Both the position numbers and the translations under genes were made by a program. 64,000 nucleotides of DNA from Chryseobacterium rhizoplanae (GTDB taxonomy: Bacteria > Bacteroidota > Bacteroidia > Flavobacteriales > Weeksellaceae): NCBI RefSeq assembly GCF_900182655.1, contig NZ_FXTC01000016.1:31289-95288 (forward strand), in the 5' to 3' direction. This document shows positions 33,637-42,176 of the stretch, in pieces. Within the stretch, counting starts at the first letter, position 1, and every line of letters starts with the position of its first letter. The notes beneath the pieces are model-generated. The model was not told where the DNA came from. It made no database searches and worked only from the letters and a program-made list of their open reading frames with translations.

Positions 33637-35526
33637 ATGGAATCCAGCTTAGCGATGAACACATTAATTTTCCTGGGTGTAGCCATTATTATGGTTCCAT
33701 TAGCCAGGAAATTAGGGTTGAGTTCTGTAATCGGCTATATTTTAGGAGGAATCATTATAGGTCCATATGTACTCCGGCTTACAGGGAAAAATGTAGATGA
33801 TATCATGCATGCCAGTGAGTTTGGAGTCATCATGCTGTTATTTCTTGTAGGACTGGAACTGGAACCCCGGAAATTCTGGGAAATGCGAAAGAAAATAATG
33901 GGTCTGGGACTTTCTCAGATGGTACTTACTATTCTGCTGCTTTTCTTAGTGTTTACCACTGTGGGCTGGAGAGTAGACAAGGCAATTGCTGTTGCCATGT
34001 GTTTTGCACTATCTTCCACGGCAATTGTTCTGCAGACATTACAGGAAAAGAATAATCTCAAAACCACAGCAGGAGAAGCCTCGTTCTCTACCTTACTGTT
34101 TCAGGATATTTCTGTGATTCCTATTTTGGCAATACTTCCTATTGTAGCCAATTATAAAGCCAAGCACCACGATAACGAAATCCAGATTCTGATCCAAAAG
34201 CTGCCGGAATGGTTGCAGGCAGGAACGGTAATTTTCGGAGTAGCGTTGCTTATTTTGCTGGGAAGATATGTCTTTGTTCCTTTTCTGCGCTATGTTTCAA
34301 AATCAGGAATGACTGAGCTGTTGACTGCCTCTTCCCTATTCCTGGTCATAGGTGTTTCAGAGCTTATGGTTGTTATCGGCCTTTCACCTGCATTGGGAGC
34401 TTTCCTTGCCGGGGTAATGTTAGCTAACAGTGAGTTCCGTCATGAACTGGAAGCACAGATTGATCCTTTTAAAGGACTGTTGTTAGCCGTTTTCTTCGTT
34501 AGTGTGGGATCAACTATCAATTTTAATATTATTCAGAAAGATCCACTGTTTATCTTCAGTACCGTTTTTGCTGTACTGGCCGTAAAATTTGTTGTTTTAT
34601 ATACCATCGGAAAGTTTTTCAGGATAGATACTCCGCAAAGTCTTTTTTATGCGTTTGCGCTTTCTCAGGTAGGAGAATTTGCATTTGTACTGCTCAATTA
34701 TGCATCGGATCTTTATCTGTTAGGTCCTGAAATGAATGCACAAATGATGGCAGTCACTGCAATTACCATGTGTATTACTCCCATTCTTCTGATCATCAAT
34801 GATAAGTTTATTACTCCAAAATTCATTAAAGAAATTCCCGAAGAAGAAAATGATTACAATATTCTCGACAATGATATAGTCCAAAAGAAAATTATCATTG
34901 TAGGTTTTGGACATTTCGGAAGTACGGTGGGTCGTCTTTTAAAGGCCAATAAAATATCTGCAACAGTTTTAGATCGTGATTCCGATCGTGTAAAACTGCT
35001 CAGAAGCTATGGTTTTAAAGTCTATTACGGTGATGCTACCAGAATACCCATTTTACGGGCTGCCGGAATTGAAGATGCTGAAATTTTGGTTTTGTGTCTG
35101 GATGATCCGGATGATAATAAATTCATTGCAGAACTTGTCCGTGAACATTATCCTGATGTGAAAATTTTTGTGAGAGCAAAAAACAGAATTGATGCCTATG
35201 AATATCTTAATAGTGGAGTCAATCATATTTACCGTGAAACATTAGGAACAGCAGTTGATATGGCCGTTGATGTTCTTCATGAAACAGGCATGAGAAAGTA
35301 TGCAGCAAGACGTATGGGACAAAGGTTTATGGCTATTGATAAAGCTTCTATCAGGAAACTGGCAAAAATGAAGGAAAATAATGATGATATTACACTGTTT
35401 ACCACAAAAGAAATCCTCCAGCGGGAGGAGGAATTATTAGCTTACGATAATCTTAATTTTGATAATAAAAATTGGGAAGGATCCTCATCCGCCGATGAAG
35501 AAGATGAGGATGAATCCCAGGGTTAG
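33637..35526 (+). CDS. Kef-type potassium/proton antiporter with RCK domain
   Basis: The 629-residue protein has about 12 membrane segments of the CPA2 family (residues ~1-385), with GYILGGIIIGPYVL, FLVGLELEPRKFW, ALSSTAIVLQTLQE and GEASFSTLLFQDISVIPILA. An RCK/TrkA-N domain at ~415-540 begins IIIVGFGHFGSTVGRLL. A short acidic tail ends in DEDESQG. Kef systems export K+ in exchange for H+ and are gated by glutathione adducts in Gram-negative bacteria; the thiol signal here is unknown. It is coupled to the KefF-like gene. Confidence 0.92.
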   Translation: MESSLAMNTLIFLGVAIIMVPLARKLGLSSVIGYILGGIIIGPYVLRLTGKNVDDIMHASEFGVIMLLFLVGLELEPRKFWEMRKKIMGLGLSQMVLTILLLFLVFTTVGWRVDKAIAVAMCFALSSTAIVLQTLQEKNNLKTTAGEASFSTLLFQDISVIPILAILPIVANYKAKHHDNEIQILIQKLPEWLQAGTVIFGVALLILLGRYVFVPFLRYVSKSGMTELLTASSLFLVIGVSELMVVIGLSPALGAFLAGVMLANSEFRHELEAQIDPFKGLLLAVFFVSVGSTINFNIIQKDPLFIFSTVFAVLAVKFVVLYTIGKFFRIDTPQSLFYAFALSQVGEFAFVLLNYASDLYLLGPEMNAQMMAVTAITMCITPILLIINDKFITPKFIKEIPEEENDYNILDNDIVQKKIIIVGFGHFGSTVGRLLKANKISATVLDRDSDRVKLLRSYGFKVYYGDATRIPILRAAGIEDAEILVLCLDDPDDNKFIAELVREHYPDVKIFVRAKNRIDAYEYLNSGVNHIYRETLGTAVDMAVDVLHETGMRKYAARRMGQRFMAIDKASIRKLAKMKENNDDITLFTTKEILQREEELLAYDNLNFDNKNWEGSSSADEEDEDESQG

Positions 35527-35527
35527 T

Positions 35528-36355
35528 TTATTGGATGTTTACGCTTCCGCCGCTACTTTCATCCTTGATCACATTCTTAAGTTCTCCTTTTTTAGAAATA
35601 TCCACACTTCCACCGGATGAGGCACCTGCCTTCACACTGGAAACTGCACTGATATGAACACTTGCACCACTGGATGCATCTGCTTCTACATCATCAGCAA
35701 TAACTCCTTTAGCTGAAACACTGCTGCCTGAAGACGCACTGATATCTGCTTTTTTTGCTTTTCCGGAAATATCAAGAGTAGATCCTGATGAAGCTTCAAT
35801 ATCAAGGTTAACAGCCCATATTTTACCATCATAGCTACTGCTGCTGCTTATGTTGATATCCATATCATTCGCTTCCAGATCCCCGGAAATACTGCCTGCA
35901 CTTGACGCTTCAATATCTGTTTTCTCCTGAGTAAATTTATCTTTTATGATAATTCTCGCAGCTGAATCGGCCAGAAGTTTATTAAAGTCTTTGGTATAAA
36001 TTTTAGCCGTCACTTTGCTAATATTCATCACTCTGATACCAGGTTTATAATGAATATGCAGTTTCCCTCCATCATTATCTACAAGAATTTCATCAATGAT
36101 ACTTTGAGGTGCTGAGATTTCTACTTTTTCTGTTTCGGATTTTATGATTTCAGCTTCTATTGCCTGGGAAACCTGAATTTCATCAAAATCTCCGTTAAAT
36201 TCTTTATGTTGTATCGGGCCGCTTTCTTTGCTCACTACTTTTTCAACCCAGTTACTTCTGTCATCATCTCTATCTCTGTTTCTGTTCTCATGTTTATCAT
36301 TACATGAGGCTAATGCCGCTAAGGCTGAAAAAATAAATAAAGTCTTTGTTTTCAT
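35528..36355 (-). CDS. GIN-domain (DUF2807) lipoprotein
   Basis: The 275-residue protein has a lipoprotein signal (MKTKTLFIFSALAALASC, Cys at 18), an Arg/Asp-rich tether and a GIN/DUF2807 domain. The domain holds a beta-helix-like series with many Ser-Ser-Gly and Ser-Gly-Ser turns (ASSAGSISGDLEA, ASSGSSVSAKG, SSGGSVDIS). GIN proteins are auto-transporter-adhesin-like in Bacteroidetes. It converges with the Kef gene with one base between them. Confidence 0.9.
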   Translation of the reverse strand: MKTKTLFIFSALAALASCNDKHENRNRDRDDDRSNWVEKVVSKESGPIQHKEFNGDFDEIQVSQAIEAEIIKSETEKVEISAPQSIIDEILVDNDGGKLHIHYKPGIRVMNISKVTAKIYTKDFNKLLADSAARIIIKDKFTQEKTDIEASSAGSISGDLEANDMDINISSSSSYDGKIWAVNLDIEASSGSTLDISGKAKKADISASSGSSVSAKGVIADDVEADASSGASVHISAVSSVKAGASSGGSVDISKKGELKNVIKDESSGGSVNIQ

Positions 36356-36613
36356 GCTTATTTCTTTTGTCGATTATTTTTTTGATTTCTTTATATTTAA
36401 ATAACAACTAATTTATAAAAAATATTACATTACCTATGAAAATACTGCAATTGTCTGCAATACAGATTTTTCAGAATGAAACTGATACATTCTGCAATAC
36501 CTAACGTATTCATTTTAAAACCACTCACAAACGGTTTGAGTAAATACGTATTCTAAAATAGATTCTATGAGACAAGTTTTTAATATCTTTATGGTTTAAT
36601 AACAACTATATTT

Positions 36614-38755
36614 ATGAAGAATATTTCATCGGTATTATTAATTTCTGCCTTGGCGTTCAATCAATCTTGTACTACAATGAAACAGACCGATATTCAACAG
36701 GAGCTACCTGCACCTGATCCCTCTTTATCTTCAAATCCTTTCATGAAGAAGAGCAAGCTTCAATACGAAGCTCCGGAGTTTGACAAAATCAAAAATGAGC
36801 ACTTCAAACCTGCTTTTGAATATGGTTTGAAGCAGCATGAAGCTGAAATTGTAAAAATTGCCAACAATCCGGCTGCCCCTACTTTTGAAAATACAATCGT
36901 TGCATTGGAAAAAAGCGGTGAAGTCTTAAGAAGAGCACAAATTGTATTCTCTAATCTTACAAGCGCGAATACAAACCCAACATTGCAGGCTTTAGACGAA
37001 GAATATGCACCTATTTTTGCTGCCCATTCTGACAAGCTGTACCTGAATGAAAATCTTTATAAAAGAATACAGTCCATCAAAGAAGACGGTCTTGATTCTG
37101 AAAGCAAACGACTTGTACAATATTATAAGCAGAATTTTGAAATTGCAGGAGCTAATCTTTCTGCGGCTGATAAAGAAAAATTAAAACAACTTAATCAGGA
37201 ACTGGCTTCTCTTTCCACACAATATTCTAATAAATTATTGGAAGCAAGAAAGCAGGGAGGTGTATTTTTCTCTGATGCAAAAGAACTGGACGGGCTTTCT
37301 GCTGATGAAATTGCAGCGGCAGCAGCTGATGCCAAAACAGCAGGTCAACCAGGAAAATATCTTCTGGCTTTACAAAATACAACACAGCAGCCTCTTTTAC
37401 AAAATTTAAAAAACAGAGCTACCAGAGAAAAGCTGTTCAAAGCTTCATGGACAAGAGCTGAAAAAGGAGATGCTAACGATACGAGAGCAACCATTGAAAA
37501 GCTGGCTAAACTGAGATTGAAAAAAGCTCAGATTTTAGGAAAGAAAAATTTTGCTGAATGGAAACTTCAGGATCAGATGGCAAAAACCCCTGAAGCGGCT
37601 ACTAAGCTGATGAATCAGATTGCTACTCCGGCAGTGGAAACAGCCAGACGTGAGGCAAAAGATATCCAGGATCTTATTGATCAGCAAAAAGGAGGTTTCA
37701 AAGTAGAGCCCTGGGACTGGAATTTCTATGCTGAGCAGGTAAGAAAAGCTAAATTTGATCTTGATGAAAGTGAAATAAAACCTTACTTTGAAATCACAAC
37801 AGTTCTCGAAAAGGGTGTTTTCTTCGCTGCTGAAAAATTCTATGGATTGACTTTCAAAAAGAGAACAGATCTTCCGGTTTATCATCCTGATGTAGTAACC
37901 TACGAAGTTTTTGACCATGATGGAAAATCTATCGCGATCTATTACCTGGATTTCTATACAAGAGATTCTAAAAACGGTGGAGCGTGGATGAGCAATTTCG
38001 TTGAGCAGTCTTATTTATTAGGGACAAAACCTGTAATTGTAAACTGCTACAACTATCAGAAGCCTGCTCCAGGGAAACCTTCATTAATCAGTTACGATGA
38101 TGTTTCTACTATTTTCCATGAATTTGGCCACTCTATTCACGGAATGTTTGCCAGCCAGAAATATCCTTCCCTTTCAGGAACGAATGTACCAAGAGATTTC
38201 GTGGAATTCCCTTCTCAGATCAATGAACACTGGGCTTTAGATCCTGTAGTTCTGAAGAATTATGCTGTACATTATGAAACGAAACAGCCTATTCCGCAGG
38301 CTTTGGTAGACAAGATCAAAAAAGCATCTACTTTCAATCAGGGATACATGACTACTGAATTGGTTTCCGCTGCCGAGCTTGATATGGATTGGCATACGGT
38401 AAGCAATGACAGCCAGTTTATTCCTGTTTTAGATTTTGAAAAGCAGTCTTTGGCAAGCCATGGATTCAATTTGGCAACGGTTCCGCCAAGATACCATACT
38501 CCTTATTTTGCACACATCTGGGGAGGTGGATATTCTGCTGGATACTATGCTTATTTGTGGTCTGAAACATTGGATAATGATGCATGGGAATGGATCAGTA
38601 AAAACGGTGGGTTAACAAGAGAAAATGGTGACCGTTTCAGAAAATATATTCTTTCTGTAGGAAATTCTGTAGATCTTAACCAGGCATTCAGAGACTTTAC
38701 AGGACACGATCCGGATATCAAACCTTTATTGAGAAACAGAGGTTTTATTAAATAA
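36614..38755 (+). CDS. M3-family oligopeptidase (Dcp-like), lipoprotein
   Basis: The 713-residue peptidase has a lipoprotein-type signal (LLISALAFNQSC) and the M3 zinc motif H502-E-F-G-H506 in STIFHEFGHSIHGMF, with the third ligand expected in the NEHWALDP helix. The length fits peptidyl-dipeptidase Dcp or oligopeptidase A. It probably trims peptides in the periplasm. The next gene starts four bases after its stop. Confidence 0.93.
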   Translation: MKNISSVLLISALAFNQSCTTMKQTDIQQELPAPDPSLSSNPFMKKSKLQYEAPEFDKIKNEHFKPAFEYGLKQHEAEIVKIANNPAAPTFENTIVALEKSGEVLRRAQIVFSNLTSANTNPTLQALDEEYAPIFAAHSDKLYLNENLYKRIQSIKEDGLDSESKRLVQYYKQNFEIAGANLSAADKEKLKQLNQELASLSTQYSNKLLEARKQGGVFFSDAKELDGLSADEIAAAAADAKTAGQPGKYLLALQNTTQQPLLQNLKNRATREKLFKASWTRAEKGDANDTRATIEKLAKLRLKKAQILGKKNFAEWKLQDQMAKTPEAATKLMNQIATPAVETARREAKDIQDLIDQQKGGFKVEPWDWNFYAEQVRKAKFDLDESEIKPYFEITTVLEKGVFFAAEKFYGLTFKKRTDLPVYHPDVVTYEVFDHDGKSIAIYYLDFYTRDSKNGGAWMSNFVEQSYLLGTKPVIVNCYNYQKPAPGKPSLISYDDVSTIFHEFGHSIHGMFASQKYPSLSGTNVPRDFVEFPSQINEHWALDPVVLKNYAVHYETKQPIPQALVDKIKKASTFNQGYMTTELVSAAELDMDWHTVSNDSQFIPVLDFEKQSLASHGFNLATVPPRYHTPYFAHIWGGGYSAGYYAYLWSETLDNDAWEWISKNGGLTRENGDRFRKYILSVGNSVDLNQAFRDFTGHDPDIKPLLRNRGFIK

Positions 38756-38759
38756 TTAT

Positions 38760-39593
38760 ATGATCATCAATACAGGTATAAAAGTATTGTCCTCATTAAT
38801 CATTCTGACTTGCTTTTCAATTAAAAACAAAAGATTGGAAAACAGGTCAGAATCTTTATTTCAAAAACAATCAGATACAACGATCTCTAAGGAATTAGAG
38901 GAATACATTAAAGAAGAGAGAAAATATCTGGATTCTCAATGTATTGCTGAAAAGGCAAGAGCTGACGCAGATATTAAAAAAGGCAAGCTTGTCTATTTTC
39001 ATTACTTTGGAATGGTAAAAAGTTACAGAAGCAATGATGAAATGGATGTTCTTTTGAAACAAAATAATATTGAAGCAGGAACTGCTCTTTATTACTGCAC
39101 TGTTCCACTGGAACTGCAAAATTGTTATGAAGGTGTAATGTCAAAGGAAATCAAGAGAAAATTTGGGCCAAAGTTTATTGACTCTTTGAGACACATCGCA
39201 GACTTGCAGTATATAAAAAAAAACATAGACAAGATCTATGATTTTGAAGAATGCGACACCATTTCAAGGTATCCGGGAAGCAAATCCTACAGAAGCTTTT
39301 TCAAAGATTATAAAAAAAACTTTTGGAAAAACATAAAGTATCCTGATGAATTTGAATATCGGAAAGACAAAGATTTTTATTCTTCCATTTCTGCAAAGTT
39401 TACGCTGCACAAAGATGGGAGAGTCTCAGACATAGATATTGATCTTACCTTCCAGAATAAAAAAAATTATAAGTACTCTTCCTACTTTATCAACGAAACT
39501 AAAAACTTTATAAAAAAAACAAAATGGGTCCCTGCCAAGACAGTGGGAATAACAGTAAACAGCAGGGTTCCTCTCACATTATTTTTTAAATAA
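38760..39593 (+). CDS. Secreted protein with TonB-like C-terminal domain
   Basis: The 277-residue protein has a hydrophobic start (MIINTGIKVLSSLIILTCFS) that may be a signal peptide or lipoprotein signal. Its middle is Lys/Glu-rich and helical. The last ~85 residues resemble a TonB C-terminal domain: KFTLHKDGRVSDIDIDL, then FIKKTKWVPAKTVGITVNSRVPLTLFF. It has neither the Pro-rich linker nor the N-terminal anchor of a working TonB, so it may be a relative with another role. It is four bases from the M3 peptidase gene and two bases from the next. Confidence 0.75.
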   Translation: MIINTGIKVLSSLIILTCFSIKNKRLENRSESLFQKQSDTTISKELEEYIKEERKYLDSQCIAEKARADADIKKGKLVYFHYFGMVKSYRSNDEMDVLLKQNNIEAGTALYYCTVPLELQNCYEGVMSKEIKRKFGPKFIDSLRHIADLQYIKKNIDKIYDFEECDTISRYPGSKSYRSFFKDYKKNFWKNIKYPDEFEYRKDKDFYSSISAKFTLHKDGRVSDIDIDLTFQNKKNYKYSSYFINETKNFIKKTKWVPAKTVGITVNSRVPLTLFFK

Positions 39594-39595
39594 CC

Positions 39596-40027
39596 ATGAA
39601 AAAAATTATTACAGCAACATTATTATTAGTCTTTGGAGCAATATATGCACAAAAAGGACAAGCAAAATCACAAGTCAACAAAATAGACAACAAGCTTGTA
39701 GGTTTATGGAAAGGCAGTGAAAAAGATCAGCAGATCGTAGGTATGGAAAAACGTTGGGTAATGGAAAGAAAAGCAGACGGTACTTTTATGCTTATTTTCA
39801 CAGCTATCCAGGATTGCAACGTCGATCAGGTCATCGAGAGAGGTCAATGGTGGATTGAGAAGGGGGAGTTTCATGAACTCCACTTTAATTCAGGAAAAAC
39901 AGATATCTATACTTATACGGTGATAGATCCATCGCATGTCAAATTCAATTCAAAAGAACAGGCGCTGGATATGGCAGTTGCCAATTATAGCTTTGTTGAT
40001 ACTAAAATTGACGAAGACAATCAGTAA
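39596..40027 (+). CDS. Lipocalin-like secreted protein
   Basis: The 143-residue protein has a signal peptide (MKKIITATLLLVFGAIYAQ) and a lipocalin-like body (NKLVGLWKGSEKDQQ, KRWVMERKADGTFMLIF, RGQWWIEKGEFHELHF). It follows the TonB-like gene after two bases and completes a probable three-gene unit with the M3 peptidase. The ligand is unknown. Confidence 0.75.
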   Translation: MKKIITATLLLVFGAIYAQKGQAKSQVNKIDNKLVGLWKGSEKDQQIVGMEKRWVMERKADGTFMLIFTAIQDCNVDQVIERGQWWIEKGEFHELHFNSGKTDIYTYTVIDPSHVKFNSKEQALDMAVANYSFVDTKIDEDNQ

Positions 40028-40178
40028 AAATAGCGGGGAGCATTCTTTAAATAGAGTGCTTCTTTTTTTAGATTTAAAATTGGCGTTATCGGTTACATCT
40101 ACGGAAAGAATTATTCAATATAAATTTTCATAGTGTAAGTTTCGGCTGAAGCCGGTGGATTTTTGTTTGTTTATTTTG

Positions 40179-40228
40179 AACGGGCTCCCTTCGTCTAAGC
40201 TCAGGATTATAGCCCGTTTCTATTGAAT
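40179..40228. repeat. AACGGGCT palindromic repeat, second copy
   Basis: AACGGGCT at 40179-40186 and AGCCCGTT at 40211-40218 with a longer loop, followed by TCTATTGAAT. It is related to the copy at 15227-15252. A separate small palindrome, TCGGCTGAAGCCG, is at 40142-40154. Confidence 0.6.
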
Positions 40229-40300
40229 ACATTATCATTCAGCATATTAATACCATTATAAAATTCAAATATATAGAAGGCCGTTTCTAATGAGATTCAT

Positions 40301-40308
40301 TATTTTTG
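40301..40308 (+). promoter_or_regulatory. -7 box of the YchJ-like gene
   Basis: TATTTTTG, a perfect TAnnTTTG match, lies 26 bases before the ATG. Confidence 0.5.
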
Positions 40309-40333
40309 CAGTTCAAAACTTAAAATACAATAT

Positions 40334-40714
40334 ATGAACTGTCCCTGTTGTTCAGGAAAATCATACGAAGAATGCTGCAAGCCTTATCATACCGGAGAAA
40401 AGCATGCTCCTACTGCTGAAGCACTGATGCGTTCAAGGTTCTCTGCTTTTGCCATCCCAAATGGTGAATATCTGATGGAAACTACTCTTCCGGGAAAAAG
40501 AAAATACCACAATAAGAAAGATCTTCAGGAATGGGGAGAAATCAACCAATGGACAAAGCTGGAAATTATCCGCACTCCTGCTTTAAATCAGGTAGAGTTT
40601 AAGGCTTATTATACAGATCAGGACGGCCATCCGCAGCTTCATCATGAGTTTTCCTTTTTTCAGAAAATGAATGAACGCTGGTATTATGTTTCAGGAGAGT
40701 TTTTGGATGAGTAA
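40334..40714 (+). CDS. YchJ-like SEC-C zinc-binding protein
   Basis: The 126-residue protein opens with the SEC-C zinc motif CPCCSGKSYEECCKPYH, then the YchJ/NTF2-like body with APTAEALMRSRFSAFAI and FSFFQKMNERWYYVSGEFL. The SEC-C motif at the end of SecA binds zinc and SecB or ribosomes; the role of YchJ itself is unknown. The length is short but normal for the single-domain form. Confidence 0.93.
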   Translation: MNCPCCSGKSYEECCKPYHTGEKHAPTAEALMRSRFSAFAIPNGEYLMETTLPGKRKYHNKKDLQEWGEINQWTKLEIIRTPALNQVEFKAYYTDQDGHPQLHHEFSFFQKMNERWYYVSGEFLDE

Positions 40715-40765
40715 TGGAACTTAATTTGTTGTAAGAAATTTGATATAGAATCATTCTTGCGTAAG

Positions 40766-40824
40766 AACCACCCCGTCAAAAATTCTTTGAATTTTTGCCA
40801 CCCCTCCGGAAGAGGGGAATGCCG
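40766..40824 (-). repeat. Dispersed hairpin repeat, copy 2 (inverted)
   Basis: In the opposite orientation to the copy at 15131-15187. It contains CACCCCGTCAAAAATTC, then TTTGCCACCCCTCCGGAAG and AGGGGAATGCCG. Confidence 0.75.
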
Positions 40825-40855
40825 AGCATTCAATAAATATTGTACATTGATATAT

Positions 40856-40890
40856 AAAAATCCCCACAGACAGTTCTGTGGGGATTTTTT
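40856..40890. terminator. Strong bidirectional terminator
   Basis: The 15-bp stem AAAAATCCCCACAGA and its complement, with a CAGT loop, lies between convergent genes. The CCCCACAGA core is shared with the terminator at 9168. Confidence 0.9.
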
Positions 40891-40924
40891 ATCTTTTATC
40901 CAAAAGTGATCGGATTAATATTTT

Positions 40925-41425
40925 TTAGTGAGCTTCGTTTCCGTCAATTCCGTGAGCATGACCATGAGTCAATTCTTCTTCTGTTGCTGGACGTGTATTC
41001 AAAATTTCTACGTCGAAATCTAACACTTTACCTGCCATTGGGTGGTTAAGATCCGCAACTACAACTTCTGGTGTTACTTCTACCACAAATGCCTGGAAAT
41101 TATTCCCCTGGTTATCAGATAAAGGTAAAATAGCTCCGATAGGTGGAGTTCCCGATTCTTTAAACATCTCAATCGGCAATTGAGCAATAGCGTCTGGCTG
41201 TCTTTCACCATAAGCTTCTTCAGGCTGAATAACAAAAGCAGCTTTATCACCCGCTTTTAAACCTAAGATATTTTCTTCAAATTTTGGAATCATCATTCCT
41301 ACACCATACAAAAATGTAAGTGGATTTTCTGCTGTTGTTTCTTCTACAAGAACTTTAGTTCCGTCCGCTTCGATAGTGTGAAGGATGTAACGTACAGCTA
41401 CAACGTGATTGTTTTCAATTGTCAT
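40925..41425 (-). CDS. slyD: SlyD-like FKBP peptidyl-prolyl isomerase
   Basis: The 166-residue protein has FKBP halves flanking an IF-type insertion, with NPLTFLYGVGMMIPKFEENILGLKAGDKAAFVI and EAYGERQPDAIAQLPIEMF. It ends with HGHAHGIDGNEAH, a short His-rich metal-binding tail like that of SlyD. SlyD catalyses prolyl isomerisation and supplies nickel in some bacteria; nickel use here is not shown. Confidence 0.92.
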   Translation of the reverse strand: MTIENNHVVAVRYILHTIEADGTKVLVEETTAENPLTFLYGVGMMIPKFEENILGLKAGDKAAFVIQPEEAYGERQPDAIAQLPIEMFKESGTPPIGAILPLSDNQGNNFQAFVVEVTPEVVVADLNHPMAGKVLDFDVEILNTRPATEEELTHGHAHGIDGNEAH

Positions 41426-41606
41426 ATTTTTTCTTTTTTTCGTGATTTCGTTTCACGATTAATGTTACAAATATACTATTTTTGAAATGATTCAATAAGT
41501 TTGGAAGTTAGGAGATGGAAGAAGGAAGCTATGAAAGGCATAAAGAAAATATATATCCCTTTTTACTTTATATTAATTCCATAATAGCTTTAATAACTTC
41601 GAACCT

Positions 41607-41855
41607 TTATTTTTTCCTGGTTTCCTCTCTTTTTTTCTGTCTCAACATAAAAAGATACAGACTTTCCACTTTAGTTCTCGCCCAAGGTGTTTTCCTTAGA
41701 AACTTCAGGGAAGAATTGATGCTTGGATTATCTGTAAAACATTTGATATTGATCTGTTCGCCTAACCTTTCAAAGCCTTGATAGTATTCTACCAATTCTT
41801 CAAGGATAGCATCAAGCCTTTTTCCGTGTAGAGGATCTTTTGATTTTTCTTCCAT
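41607..41855 (-). CDS. VF530-family DNA-binding protein (DUF2132)
   Basis: The 82-residue protein matches VF530/DUF2132: DPLHGKRLDAILEELVEYY, the ININCF-like INIKCFTDNPSINSSLKFLRKTPWARTKVE and LYLFMLRQ. The family has a DNA-binding fold known from a Vibrio structure; its role is unknown. The Lys/Arg-rich tail is unusual but fits nucleic-acid binding. Confidence 0.9.
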   Translation of the reverse strand: MEEKSKDPLHGKRLDAILEELVEYYQGFERLGEQINIKCFTDNPSINSSLKFLRKTPWARTKVESLYLFMLRQKKREETRKK

Positions 41856-41932
41856 AACGCAGTAAAATTAAAACATTTTATCAGACCTGAAGACTAAAAT
41901 TGTTTAAACTCTTAATCTTTAGTATTTTTGAT

Positions 41933-41940
41933 GAAGCTAT
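41933..41940 (+). promoter_or_regulatory. -7 box of a small gene
   Basis: TATTTTTG lies 34 bases before the ATG at 41975. Confidence 0.45.
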
Positions 41941-41974
41941 TTTGTAGCTATAAAATTATTCGTTATCAACCAAT

Positions 41975-42130
41975 ATGAGCAAAAACAACGAAGCAAACAG
42001 GAAGAAAAATAAAAAGCAAATTGATCAGAAAAAACGGAAAATACAGAATGCAGAAGCAGAAAGGAAAGCTCGTTTAAAACAAATTCTGGAAGATTTCAAA
42101 GTAAAAGAAGAAACAGATAATCAACCGTAA
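41975..42130 (+). CDS. Small Lys-rich protein (51 aa)
   Basis: The reading frame ATG to TAA encodes 51 residues, starting MSKNNEANRKKNKKQIDQKKR and ending KEETDNQP. It is extremely rich in Lys and Gln and helical in character, with no hydrophobic core, so it may bind nucleic acid or be disordered. It has its own promoter box and lies 46 bases before sbcD, so it could be the first gene of that operon. I do not recognise a family. Confidence 0.6.
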   Translation: MSKNNEANRKKNKKQIDQKKRKIQNAEAERKARLKQILEDFKVKEETDNQP

Positions 42131-42176
42131 ATCCGTTCATTATTCAACTTATTTACTTTAAATAATAATAAATTTT

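Noticed and set aside
41515..41781. A plus-strand 88-codon frame
   Set aside because: It lies antisense to the clear VF530-family gene and has only an overlapping hydrophobic low-complexity composition.
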